Notes: generated from the sequence alone by a model not told the origin. Shown: positions 1-7,013, counted from the stretch's first letter. The stretch: DNA of 7,181 nt from Candidatus Thalassarchaeaceae archaeon (GCA_030747475.1 JASLKO010000162.1:1-7181), one strand, 5' to 3'. Made by a program: numbers and translations.

Positions 1-2
1 AT

Positions 3-3000
3 TTCCCAGGTGGTGTGTGGGGCATCAGTGTCTCTGCTGATTTCGCGACAGGCGCACCTGTTGGTGGCTCCTATTACGAGCTTGAGGCACCTCACCAATT
101 CGACATCGGCACGGAATCCGAAGCCGCCTTACTACTGAATGCATCGGATATTCTTGTTGAGGTCAACAATCAATTGATCATTGAGATCGATGTCAAAGAT
201 GTTGCAGCCTTCTATTCTGCTCCACCCGCTGGACAAGAAGAGGCCCGTAACATCACAAATGCTGCTGTTGAATTCTTCTGGGATGCCAATGGTGTCAATA
301 CGACATTGGGTACATTTGCAAGTGGTGTCAATGGGCGCGTAACGCTTTCTTGGACAGTCCCTCTTGATCAGGATCCAGGTTACTACGATGTCTTTGCAAT
401 CATGTATGATGATGTATCTGATACACTGTCAACCAACAATGGTGCGAGATATCTCGGCAATCATACCATGGCAAATGTCACAGTACAAGTGCTGAGTTCA
501 GTCGTAATTGACCAAAGTGTCCCGGCTACAATTGTGGCCGGAACCAGTTTCCAACTTTCGGGAGCGGTGCAAGATTCCATCAACTCTTCACGTCCATTCT
601 CAGGACCGGTCGACATCGATGTGTTCTGGCTTGACGATACTGAGGAATTGATGGCTGCCGGCCACACAACAGCAGTGAATGGTACATTCAATCTGACCGT
701 GGATACAGACCCCAATTCAGATGGAATTGTGAGTGGGAACCACACACTGATCATCTCCGTGATCGATGGTTCAAATCCATTCTATCTTACAGCTACAGGT
801 TCGAAAGACATCCTCATTATGGGTGTTACAGACTTTGAGCAAACAACTCCGTTGTCTGGCATCGTTGTCAATCGTCTTGACACTGTCACTTTTGGTGGGG
901 TGTTGGTCGAAACAACAGACATTCAAGAATCTGGTGCTCCGCGCGTGATTAACTTCACATCTGTCGGGGCGCAATTCCACGATACTTGGATGCCAGGGGG
1001 TGCGACGAATGAAACTGGCCATGTTGAATTCGCATATACCATACCATTAACACAGCCATTGGGTCCAATTACAATCACACTGTACTACAATGGAACTTGG
1101 CACATGCTTCCGGATGCCAGTCCAATCAACACCGTCACAGTTCGTTCAGTTACGATTCTCGTGGTAGATACAATTGTTGACAACCCAATTGCCGGTGGTG
1201 GATTCAACGTATCGGGTACACTACTATCCGACAACAATTCTGCAATCATTCTCCGTGACGGCACTCCGATGTTGCCCACACTCACCTTCGATATTGACGG
1301 TTGGACGAATACGTTCACTGTCGCCAATGGCACGGCCCAAGGCGATGGAACATGGTGGGCATGGGTCACACTGAATGCAGACTTCCCAAGAGGGACTCAC
1401 ACCATTACTGCAGAATATACACCTACGGTGAATTTCTATCAATTCAGTACGGCAAACAATACATTTGACAGTCGTGGATATTCTGTATTGACCATTACAA
1501 ACCCATTAGATTTGAATTTAGATGATCGCACAGTTCGTGGTGATAATTTCACAGTCAACATATCTCTTGTCGACAATGCAGGTGATCCGATCAACAATTC
1601 ATTGGTCTCAATCGATCCGGTTGGGATGAATGCACCTGTATTTGTGACAACAGATGAAAACGGCTTTGCATCTGTTGATATTACCGTATTGAATACAACC
1701 TCGCCAGGTCCACATGCGATTAATGCAGACTTTGCTGGAGAACCTGGTACAACGGGGGTCATCGGCGATTCGACATCCACCAGGATTGTCATTCTGGCAC
1801 CAACCGTCCTGACCGTGGATACAATTGAGGGCACACTCATTGCAGGTGAAACGCTCATCATTAACGGCACATTGCTTGACGAATGGGGCCTTCCACTGCT
1901 AGATACGGATGGAAATGCCTCTGGTGGAGTGATTCACCTGTACATTGATGGCAATGATGTGGGTACGACATGGTCGACACTTTCCAATGGCTCTACTGGT
2001 GCTTATTCACTCACCTACACGTTGCCTCAGAGTACAACTGCTGGCGGGCATGGATTGGAAGTTCGCTTCCTTGGAGGATACCTTTGGGTTGATCCAGTTG
2101 GTGCAGGGGATTCAGTGAATCCAGAATTCTACTTGTCATCATTCGCATCCGATGTCTTCAATGCAACACAACCGACTCACATCGACATTGTTGCAGGTGG
2201 TGGACAAATCGATCGTGAGGAATTGATTTCGATGAGCGGCATTTTGCTTGATTCGGTTGACAGACCAGTTGGCAATATGACAATTGGAATCTATCTTGAC
2301 AATGTATTCCTGACGGATGTGACTTCAAGTGAAGATGGAACGTTCGAAGTGTTCTATCCTGTTCCAGCAGACATGACATTAGGTCCAGTCACAATGGATG
2401 TACAATTCAATGGTGCCCCATTCTATCTTGGCTCAAGTGCAACAGTGGGTTGGGAAGTTTACAGCCCAGTCAATATCGACGTTTTGCCACTTGAGGCTGC
2501 TGCAATTGGAGATACGGTGATGATTTCTGGAACAGTCCGTGACAACCTCCCTGCTGGATGGGTCGCTGGACACAATGTCGACATCCGCTTTGATGGGGTA
2601 TTGATTGGCAATGCATCCACTGATTCAGAAGGTGTTTGGACATTGAATTGGACCATCCCTCAATCCACTGAATTGGGTAGTCATGTCATCGATGTATACG
2701 CGCCCGCGCAAGGTTGGTATCGTGGTGGTGAGAGCAACGGGACAATTTGGGTCGCACATCATTCTGCAATTTCATTGAATGCTAATGGTGGCGATTCCAC
2801 TCGTGGCTTTGATTGGACAATCACAGGCAATTTGTATGACAGCGATGTAGTCGGTTGGCCTGGCATATCAGGTGCGCAAATTCAGATTGCACTTGATGGG
2901 GCCTCGATTGGAACAACAACCACTGATGCAAATGGAAACTTCAGTGTCACCATCCCAGTAAACATGTCGAGTGTGAGAGGCGACCACGTCGTGACTTTCC

Positions 3001-4229
3001 TCTATACAGGTGACACGTCATGGCTTGGAAGTCAGAGTGATGTTACAGTGACAACTTGGGCTGATGTTAATATCCAAATCACCTATGTGTCTGACAACAC
3101 CATTCGTATGGATCCAAATCACCAAATTCGAATTGAAGGTCGTGTTGATGAAATTGGTGGGGATGGCAATGCAATCACAAACCTGACACTTACATTGGTT
3201 TGGAACCATCCAGATGGCAATGTCTCGACATTGCCTACTGATAGCCTTGTTTGGGACAACGAAACAGACACCTTCGTTCTTGAATTCATGGCCAGTTCAA
3301 ACCTACTGCCTGGTGACTTAGAGTTTGTTTTGAGTAGTGAAGAAGACACTTCAAGATACCTAAACTCAGCCAATGCAACCGCTGATTTGTTCCTACGTGT
3401 TCGGGCCACCTTCGGTATTGAAATCGATATGGTTGAGCTTAATTCACACAGCATCACAGGTAGTGTAACTGTACGTGATTATTTCACGAGCCAAGCCATT
3501 CCAGATGTTGCCATCGGGGTCACATTGCTTTCCCAGGATGAATTGCCCGAGAATCGAACACTGCCAGATACGATGTCCGCATACACAAACAACGGTGGAA
3601 TTTGGGATTTTGAAATCAGCATCCCTGAAAGTTTGCCTCCGTTCTCAGATCGAGATCACTGGGGTTCCTTGTATCTGAAATTCAACAGCACATCGGATGT
3701 TTTGACTGAAGAGAGTACACAGGATCTCTCTCGCGACCCATACACATTGGATTATGAGGCAGAGAAGGCTGTTTCTGATGGCCTTTCAACTTGGGTATAT
3801 GGGCTGGTCATTGCGATTATCGCCGCCGCTGGAGCTGGTGCTTGGGTTCTGTACTCTCGCCGACGAGAATCGATTGATGAATTGGCAGAGATTTTCTCCT
3901 ATACTGCTGAATTATTGGCAGCTGGAGATGCGATACGTGAGTCGATTTTCCATTGTTATGAGGAGCTTTGCGGCGTTCTCATGGCGCACGGCCACCTTCG
4001 CCGTGATTTCGAAACCGTTCGCGAATTCGAAATGGCCATTCGAAAGGCGATGCCAGCCCTCAGTGATGAGGCGTTGACAGCACTCGACAACATGTTTGAG
4101 ATTGCACGATATAGTCGTCATGAACTTGGTGATGCCCATCGAAGCCAAGCATCTACTGCTCTCCAACGAGCCATCAGTGAAATTCAAAACGCATCACAGA
4201 TGCCAGCAGCAGGACCGCCACCAGTCTGA
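3..4229 (+). CDS. Giant surface protein: Ig-like repeats, one TM helix, DUF4129-like cytoplasmic tail (5'-partial)
   Basis: The frame is open to the left edge (F-P-G-G precede the first possible GTG at 15), so the N-terminus and any signal peptide lie outside the window. Numbering below counts that GTG codon as residue 1, giving 1404 visible residues. Residues ~44-1245 form about eleven tandem beta-rich units of 95-120 residues, each with an S/N-G-x-L strand, a turn such as DGxxIG, an NGxFSxxxxIP strand and a GxHxIxxxF strand, as in bacterial/archaeal Ig-like (Big-type) domains. Residues ~1260-1280 are a membrane helix followed by SRRR, a positive-inside anchor. Residues 1281-1404 are helical and resemble DUF4129, with T1334-x2-E1337-F and F1361-E-x-A-R-Y1366. 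The inferred topology is outside ectodomain and inside tail. The role is likely cell-surface adhesion, binding or cell-envelope structure; the ligand cannot be read from sequence. A lost N-terminal enzymatic domain is possible. The gene ends one base from the convergent gene. The coding call is very secure; the function is general only. Confidence 0.96.
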   Translation, partial: FPGGVWGISVSADFATGAPVGGSYYELEAPHQFDIGTESEAALLLNASDILVEVNNQLIIEIDVKDVAAFYSAPPAGQEEARNITNAAVEFFWDANGVNTTLGTFASGVNGRVTLSWTVPLDQDPGYYDVFAIMYDDVSDTLSTNNGARYLGNHTMANVTVQVLSSVVIDQSVPATIVAGTSFQLSGAVQDSINSSRPFSGPVDIDVFWLDDTEELMAAGHTTAVNGTFNLTVDTDPNSDGIVSGNHTLIISVIDGSNPFYLTATGSKDILIMGVTDFEQTTPLSGIVVNRLDTVTFGGVLVETTDIQESGAPRVINFTSVGAQFHDTWMPGGATNETGHVEFAYTIPLTQPLGPITITLYYNGTWHMLPDASPINTVTVRSVTILVVDTIVDNPIAGGGFNVSGTLLSDNNSAIILRDGTPMLPTLTFDIDGWTNTFTVANGTAQGDGTWWAWVTLNADFPRGTHTITAEYTPTVNFYQFSTANNTFDSRGYSVLTITNPLDLNLDDRTVRGDNFTVNISLVDNAGDPINNSLVSIDPVGMNAPVFVTTDENGFASVDITVLNTTSPGPHAINADFAGEPGTTGVIGDSTSTRIVILAPTVLTVDTIEGTLIAGETLIINGTLLDEWGLPLLDTDGNASGGVIHLYIDGNDVGTTWSTLSNGSTGAYSLTYTLPQSTTAGGHGLEVRFLGGYLWVDPVGAGDSVNPEFYLSSFASDVFNATQPTHIDIVAGGGQIDREELISMSGILLDSVDRPVGNMTIGIYLDNVFLTDVTSSEDGTFEVFYPVPADMTLGPVTMDVQFNGAPFYLGSSATVGWEVYSPVNIDVLPLEAAAIGDTVMISGTVRDNLPAGWVAGHNVDIRFDGVLIGNASTDSEGVWTLNWTIPQSTELGSHVIDVYAPAQGWYRGGESNGTIWVAHHSAISLNANGGDSTRGFDWTITGNLYDSDVVGWPGISGAQIQIALDGASIGTTTTDANGNFSVTIPVNMSSVRGDHVVTFLYTGDTSWLGSQSDVTVTTWADVNIQITYVSDNTIRMDPNHQIRIEGRVDEIGGDGNAITNLTLTLVWNHPDGNVSTLPTDSLVWDNETDTFVLEFMASSNLLPGDLEFVLSSEEDTSRYLNSANATADLFLRVRATFGIEIDMVELNSHSITGSVTVRDYFTSQAIPDVAIGVTLLSQDELPENRTLPDTMSAYTNNGGIWDFEISIPESLPPFSDRDHWGSLYLKFNSTSDVLTEESTQDLSRDPYTLDYEAEKAVSDGLSTWVYGLVIAIIAAAGAGAWVLYSRRRESIDELAEIFSYTAELLAAGDAIRESIFHCYEELCGVLMAHGHLRRDFETVREFEMAIRKAMPALSDEALTALDNMFEIARYSRHELGDAHRSQASTALQRAISEIQNASQMPAAGPPPV
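144..3749 (+). repeat. Tandem array of about eleven Ig-like domains in the surface protein
   Basis: These are protein-level repeats. Approximate units in residues (GTG at 15 = 1): 44-160, 162-268, 270-378, 379-494, 497-594, 596-715, 720-815, 818-912, 916-1014, 1016-1129 and 1131-1245. Recurring marks are an opening strand followed by G-x-x-V/L-x-I/V-S/N-G-x-L (for example F178-QLSG, L614-IING, V835-MISG), a middle DG or NG turn, an aromatic strand after E/N-G (G473-like turns; E773-DGTF; E872-GVWTL; A972-NGNF), and a closing G-x-H/P-x-I/V strand. Units have diverged, so the DNA shows no long exact repeats. Unit boundaries are by eye, and the first and last two units are least like the others. 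Confidence 0.85.
3792..3854 (+). other. Single transmembrane helix of the surface protein
   Basis: Residues W1260-Y1280 are hydrophobic and alanine/glycine rich, flanked by an acidic, polar stretch before (DYEAEKAVSDG) and by S-R-R-R after. The positive charges put the following 120 residues in the cytoplasm and the repeat array outside. It is the only hydrophobic span of this length visible in the partial protein. Confidence 0.9.
3855..4226 (+). other. Cytoplasmic helical domain resembling DUF4129
   Basis: Residues 1281-1404 carry helices beginning IDELAEIFSYTAELLAAGD, then a Y-x-x-L pattern (H1313-C-Y-E-E-L), R-R-D-F-E-T1334-x-R-E-F, and F1361-E-I-A-R-Y-S with a long closing helix and a proline-rich end (GPPPV). 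The order 'paired helices, T-x-x-E, fE-x-aRYg' is the pattern I know from DUF4129, the C-terminal domain of many transglutaminase-type membrane proteins (TgpA family). Both cysteines of the visible protein (C1314, C1319) sit here. The family assignment is from memory of the pattern and needs a profile search. No catalytic residues are evident, so a signalling or protein-binding role is only a guess. Confidence 0.6.
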
Positions 4230-4230
4230 T

Positions 4231-4707
4231 TTAGTCCCGTATTAAATCTAGGATTAACTCGTTACCGCGCCATCCTGCGCGTGCGAGTTCGGTGCCAGGG
4301 GGCAGTGCAAACGTTCTACTGAGGACCTCTCCATTCTGTCCTTCAATATTCAGACGCAATGCCTCGAATTCACCTTGATTTCCGATTTCCAATTGGACTC
4401 GGTCGTGAATGGCTCCTTCCAAGGGGAGTACAAGGGCATCTCCCTCACGAAAACCCCCCAGGTTTGCAACAGCCGTATCTACAGATTGCATTTGTTGGAC
4501 TGCTGAAAAGTGTGATTCAACCCCCTCACTCGCAGTCTGCAAAATACTCGCATGAGCTGATTGTGCTTCTGCAAGGTGTGGCAAGTCGGAGAGAAATGCA
4601 TTGTGCAAATCAGAGGGTGCTGCTGAAAGTCCAGCGAGGATGGGCTCGGGAGCCTCTCTTTCGCCACTTTCTGACATTGAATCTAGTTCAACGGACGTCC
4701 AATCCAT
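4231..4707 (-). CDS. Small protein with Hsp20/alpha-crystallin-like C-terminal domain
   Basis: 158 residues from the preferred start. Residues 1-80 are acidic and mostly helical (a Ser/Glu-rich opening, then an amphipathic stretch rich in A, H, Q and L). Residues ~84-158 are beta-strands with the Hsp20-like order: a hydrophobic LVLPL strand, alternating VQLEI and LRLNI strands, R-T-F-A-L-P135-P-G-T-E, A144, then G148-N-E-L-I-L-D-L at the end. That ending resembles 'R-x-f-x-LP-x-x-v...A-x-x-x-nGvL-x-v' of small heat-shock proteins and the HSP20-like domain seen with ArsA, but there is no I-x-I/V tail for oligomer assembly. The ATG at 4707 is preferred because an AGAGGGAG purine stretch lies just upstream; an in-frame ATG at 4752 would add 15 residues and leave 8 bases to the helicase stop. 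It lies 53 bases downstream of the helicase on the same strand, so they are probably cotranscribed. It may be a helper or adaptor of the helicase; the fold call is tentative. Confidence 0.85.
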   Translation of the reverse strand: MDWTSVELDSMSESGEREAPEPILAGLSAAPSDLHNAFLSDLPHLAEAQSAHASILQTASEGVESHFSAVQQMQSVDTAVANLGGFREGDALVLPLEGAIHDRVQLEIGNQGEFEALRLNIEGQNGEVLSRTFALPPGTELARAGWRGNELILDLIRD

Positions 4708-4710
4708 GGT

Positions 4711-4718
4711 CTCCCTCT
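4711..4718 (-). promoter_or_regulatory. Purine-rich ribosome binding site deciding the 4707 start
   Basis: On the minus strand AGAGGGAG is followed by ACC and the ATG at 4707. The GAGG core is about 6 bases from the start codon, a usable Shine-Dalgarno distance. The alternative upstream ATG at 4752 is preceded by the end of the helicase gene and shows no such stretch at the right distance except a loose AAGG near the helicase stop. Confidence 0.45.
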
Positions 4719-4760
4719 GCCATCTCGCATCAGTGGGCGTCCTTGAACCCATCCATATTC

Positions 4761-6758
4761 CTAATCACCCTTGGCTGGTTCAGGGAGGTGTTCGAAAAAT
4801 CGCTTCACCATGCGTCCGGTTCGCTTTGAATCATTCGCGGTAAACGTATGCAATGTCGATGGCAAGCACATTCGATATTGTCCCGTCAACAATCGGTTGT
4901 CCAAAAGTAGGATGAATGCTCGATCTTCGGATTTGCGAATCGCCCTGCCCATGCCTTGCAATACACTGTTTACAGCAGGTTGGAGTGCACCATACATCCA
5001 ACCCATTCCCTGATGTTTCCCGTCGATGTATTCTCGAAGTGCGTCTTGCGGGACTGATTTGGGTGCAATTGGAATTCCGACACAGACAACGGCATCGAGA
5101 ATATTGCCTGAGTAATCCACACCTTCTGATAGTCGGCCCCCAAAGACACCGGCTATCAGCACCTTTGTCCCCCTATGACGTGCCTCACGTAGTTGTTGAA
5201 TCGCATTATCAACCCGTTTCTTCGACCAGGTTCGAGATTCGATTAACAGCATACGTCCAGGCCAATCCGCTTCTTCAACAATTTCTTCAAGCATACGATA
5301 GGATTGACAAAACACTGCGACATGGCCGGGTGTATTTTGCAGCAATGCATGGATATGCCGTCTAATTTTTCGTGTATTTTCGGGCCCACGAGCCGTGTAT
5401 TTCGATGTAACATCTGATGCCACCAAAACCGGCCTTCTGTCCGCCAGAAACGGTGAAGGGTAAGATTGGGTAATCAATGGGCGTTCGGAAGAAATTCCTA
5501 GAGAATCAGCATACATTTTGGGCGGTGTCAATGTTCCAGACATGAGGATTCCACCACGAACTGTGCGAAACACCTCTTCACTCATGATGGCTGGATCTAG
5601 TAGGTGTGTTGTAATCCGATTTTCATCACCTCTTGACGTCAATACAACGCACATGGCAGGAGATTGTGCATATTGGTTGAGGATTGACAATACGATGGCT
5701 AAGCGTTCTGAAGGCAATTCATCTTCATCTTCATCCATTTCGACTTGTATCATAAATAATTGAGCAATCAATCCATCGAGATCTATTTTTTCTCCTGAAA
5801 TGTCACCTGAAAGTTCCTGTCTCAGCATCGAAAGAATGTAATCGCCTTCCACACGAACCTCAATCTCAGCGCCGACGTCACCTGGATTCCTGAGCTGATC
5901 TCGTTGGTCGCGAATCCAAGTTGCCAACCGCTTCTTGAATCGCCGCAATGCCTTTTCACATGCTCTCGCGCGCGTAGCATTGGCTGCGTCGATGGCAGAT
6001 TGTGTTGCTTTCTTCTCTAGTGTTTCGCAATGTTCTTCCAAATTGAAGATGGCGTCGCGCAATATTTTGTCATTTAGATTCCGACTCAAACTTCGCCGTA
6101 TTCGATCGGGGAGATTGTGGGCCTCATCAACAATGATGATACAATTCTCTAACTCAATCCCCATGGATGGCAATGATGCTTTTCGCACACTTTCGATGAA
6201 TACATGGTTGTAATCACAGACCAAAATGTCTGCATCTGAGGCCGCAGACCTTGCGGTTGCCCAGGCACAAACACGTCGATTGGTGGCCTCTTTGATGGTG
6301 AAGTCAACATGTCTTGGTTCACTTAGGATAAGATTTCTCAATCCTGCACGCCTATTCTCACGTTCGCTTTCAGGTGTTCCTTGTTCACAGGAACACTTGC
6401 CAGTCCCTCTGTCAACATATTCACACATAGATTCTCGTCCAATCATGTCCACAAGGGCTACTTTTGACTGATTTTCACCTAATCTATTGTTGATGTTATG
6501 CACTGTATCGACAACAATCCTGTGTTGGGATTGCCGTCCAGTCATGAAAATTACGTGTTTGCCTTCATCTGTCCTTGCAACTGTTAGGGCTGCGGCCAGG
6601 GCCGCTGCAGTTTTGCCGATTCCAGTTGGGGCATTGGCAAGTAGGAATCCCCCATTTGACATGACTTCCAATCCGTCATTGATCATGCTGATTTGCCCAT
6701 CGCGCAATACATCATGGGCCAGAAACCGCGCGGCAGTCACAGACTTATCCGGCGGCAT
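4761..6758 (-). CDS. XPD/Rad3/DinG-like superfamily 2 DNA helicase with iron-sulfur cysteines
   Basis: 665 residues from the ATG at 6758, typical for the family. In order: a Q-motif-like R19-x-G-Q22; Walker A A43-P-T-G-I-G-K-T50; four cysteines C112, C122, C124 and C164 placed between Walker A and Walker B as in the 4Fe-4S domain; DEAH box D211-H214; a helical, charged Arch-like insertion (~225-390, including an acidic run EMDEDEDELP); motif III S407-G-T-L410; motif IV-like HVAVFCQSY (479-487); motif V G541-R-L-S-E-G-V-D548; motif VI Q601-x2-G-R-A-I-R608. The family uses ATP to unwind DNA 5' to 3', using the cluster domain as a wedge; the likely use here is DNA repair or replication-fork maintenance. 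Cysteine spacing (C-x9-C-x1-C-x39-C) differs from classic archaeal XPD. The ATG at 6800 is an alternative start adding 14 low-complexity residues; 6758 is preferred because AGGT lies 8 bases upstream and the shorter N-terminus suits the family. XPD versus DinG subgroup is not settled by reading alone. Confidence 0.96.
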   Translation of the reverse strand: MPPDKSVTAARFLAHDVLRDGQISMINDGLEVMSNGGFLLANAPTGIGKTAAALAAALTVARTDEGKHVIFMTGRQSQHRIVVDTVHNINNRLGENQSKVALVDMIGRESMCEYVDRGTGKCSCEQGTPESERENRRAGLRNLILSEPRHVDFTIKEATNRRVCAWATARSAASDADILVCDYNHVFIESVRKASLPSMGIELENCIIIVDEAHNLPDRIRRSLSRNLNDKILRDAIFNLEEHCETLEKKATQSAIDAANATRARACEKALRRFKKRLATWIRDQRDQLRNPGDVGAEIEVRVEGDYILSMLRQELSGDISGEKIDLDGLIAQLFMIQVEMDEDEDELPSERLAIVLSILNQYAQSPAMCVVLTSRGDENRITTHLLDPAIMSEEVFRTVRGGILMSGTLTPPKMYADSLGISSERPLITQSYPSPFLADRRPVLVASDVTSKYTARGPENTRKIRRHIHALLQNTPGHVAVFCQSYRMLEEIVEEADWPGRMLLIESRTWSKKRVDNAIQQLREARHRGTKVLIAGVFGGRLSEGVDYSGNILDAVVCVGIPIAPKSVPQDALREYIDGKHQGMGWMYGALQPAVNSVLQGMGRAIRKSEDRAFILLLDNRLLTGQYRMCLPSTLHTFTANDSKRTGRMVKRFFEHLPEPAKGD
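6237..6425 (-). other. Iron-sulfur cluster domain of the helicase
   Basis: The four cysteine codons C112 (6423-6425), C122 (6393-6395), C124 (6387-6389) and C164 (6267-6269) are the only closely grouped cysteines upstream of the DEAH box, the position where XPD, FANCJ, RTEL1 and DinG bind a 4Fe-4S cluster. C164 is followed by A-W and a further C181 in ILVCDYNHV near Walker B, which in the family is part of the 'D-Y-N/x' strand rather than a ligand. Cluster binding is inferred from placement. The domain end is approximate. Confidence 0.75.
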
Positions 6759-6831
6759 GGAACTTGACCTGCGACTCGGCCCCCCTTGAAGATTACACAT
6801 TGGGTTGCCGAAACGTGCGGGATCGTTTGCA

Positions 6832-6869
6832 GATTGGGGGGTCCCCGCCCGAAGGCGGGGAGGGGGTGA
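6832..6869 (-). repeat. GC-rich hairpin repeat, copy 1, with C(UUCG)G loop on the minus strand
   Basis: The stem pairs 6843-6849 with 6854-6860 (seven G-C/C-G pairs, plus a T6842-A6861 pair). The loop at 6850-6853 reads UUCG closed by C-G in minus-strand RNA, the extra-stable tetraloop type, whereas the plus-strand loop would be an ordinary CGAA. Flanks match copy 2: read on the minus strand, TCAC plus a C run before the stem and GACCCCC after it. Confidence 0.7.
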
Positions 6870-6891
6870 CGAGTGGTACTACGCATTCGTC
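6868..6891. other. Stem-loop between the two hairpin repeats
   Basis: GACGAGTG (6868-6875) pairs with CATTCGTC (6884-6891) in eight pairs, one of them G-U on the plus strand (A-C mismatch on the minus strand). The loop is eight bases (6876-6883, GTACTACG). It sits exactly between the two C(UUCG)G hairpins and so may be the middle arm of one folded RNA. The one-sided wobble favours plus-strand RNA slightly, in conflict with the loop evidence of its neighbours. Confidence 0.5.
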
Positions 6892-6894
6892 GAA

Positions 6895-6930
6895 GGAGGG
6901 GGTCCCCCGCCGAAGCGAGGGGGGGTGTGA
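6895..6930 (-). repeat. GC-rich hairpin repeat, copy 2, with C(UUCG)G loop on the minus strand
   Basis: The stem pairs 6904-6910 with 6915-6922, with one bulged base at 6918. The loop at 6911-6914 again reads C(UUCG)G in minus-strand RNA. Copy 2 lies about 63 bases from copy 1 and shares the order 'TCA(CA) + C run, hairpin, GACCCCC, TCC/CAA' with it. Stems differ in sequence and length, so pairing has been kept while bases changed. Confidence 0.65.
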
Positions 6931-6987
6931 TCTGAAGCGGATTTTGCTCTTAGGCGTAGAGATGCTAGCCCAAACGAAAGGGAAGTT

Positions 6988-7013
6988 GCGGGGGGGTTTT
7001 CACGCCCCCCCGC
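6988..7013 (-). terminator. Strong GC hairpin, possible terminator of the right-hand partial gene
   Basis: GCG7-type arm 6988-6996 pairs perfectly with 7005-7013 over nine G-C pairs around an eight-base loop (6997-7004). On the minus strand it lies 58 bases beyond the stop codon at 7072 and is followed by AACTTCCCTTTCGTTT, a moderately T-rich run. That fits a transcript end for the partial gene. Archaeal termination mostly depends on T tracts, and this one is broken, so it could equally be an RNA-stabilising 3' hairpin or part of the neighbouring structured element. Confidence 0.45.

Noticed and set aside
15..17. GTG as the true start of the surface protein
   Set aside because: The frame stays open to the window edge, the residues before it (F-P-G-G) continue the same style, and no signal peptide follows it, so it is an internal valine.
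3754..4077. Second plus-strand frame over the TM and inner domain, suggesting a frameshift or overlapping gene
   Set aside because: The main frame continues without a break to the TGA at 4227-4229 with a sensible TM helix and domain; the other frame is a shadow.
4359..4829. Plus-strand reading frame of 156 codons opposite the small gene
   Set aside because: It is opposite two well-supported minus-strand genes, and its translation lacks regular hydrophobic patterning; the minus-strand product has clear beta-strand periodicity.
6811..6828. Inverted repeat AAACG...CGTTT as an operator upstream of the helicase
   Set aside because: Only five pairs around an eight-base gap, with mismatches directly outside; easily expected by chance.
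6832..6930. Short CRISPR-like array
   Set aside because: Only two imperfect copies with differing stems, and the spacer itself forms a hairpin; no cas genes in the window.
6832..7013. tRNA, SRP RNA or RNase P RNA gene
   Set aside because: No T-arm GGTTCGAATCC-like motif, no SRP helix 8 motif and no RNase P core motifs were found on either strand.
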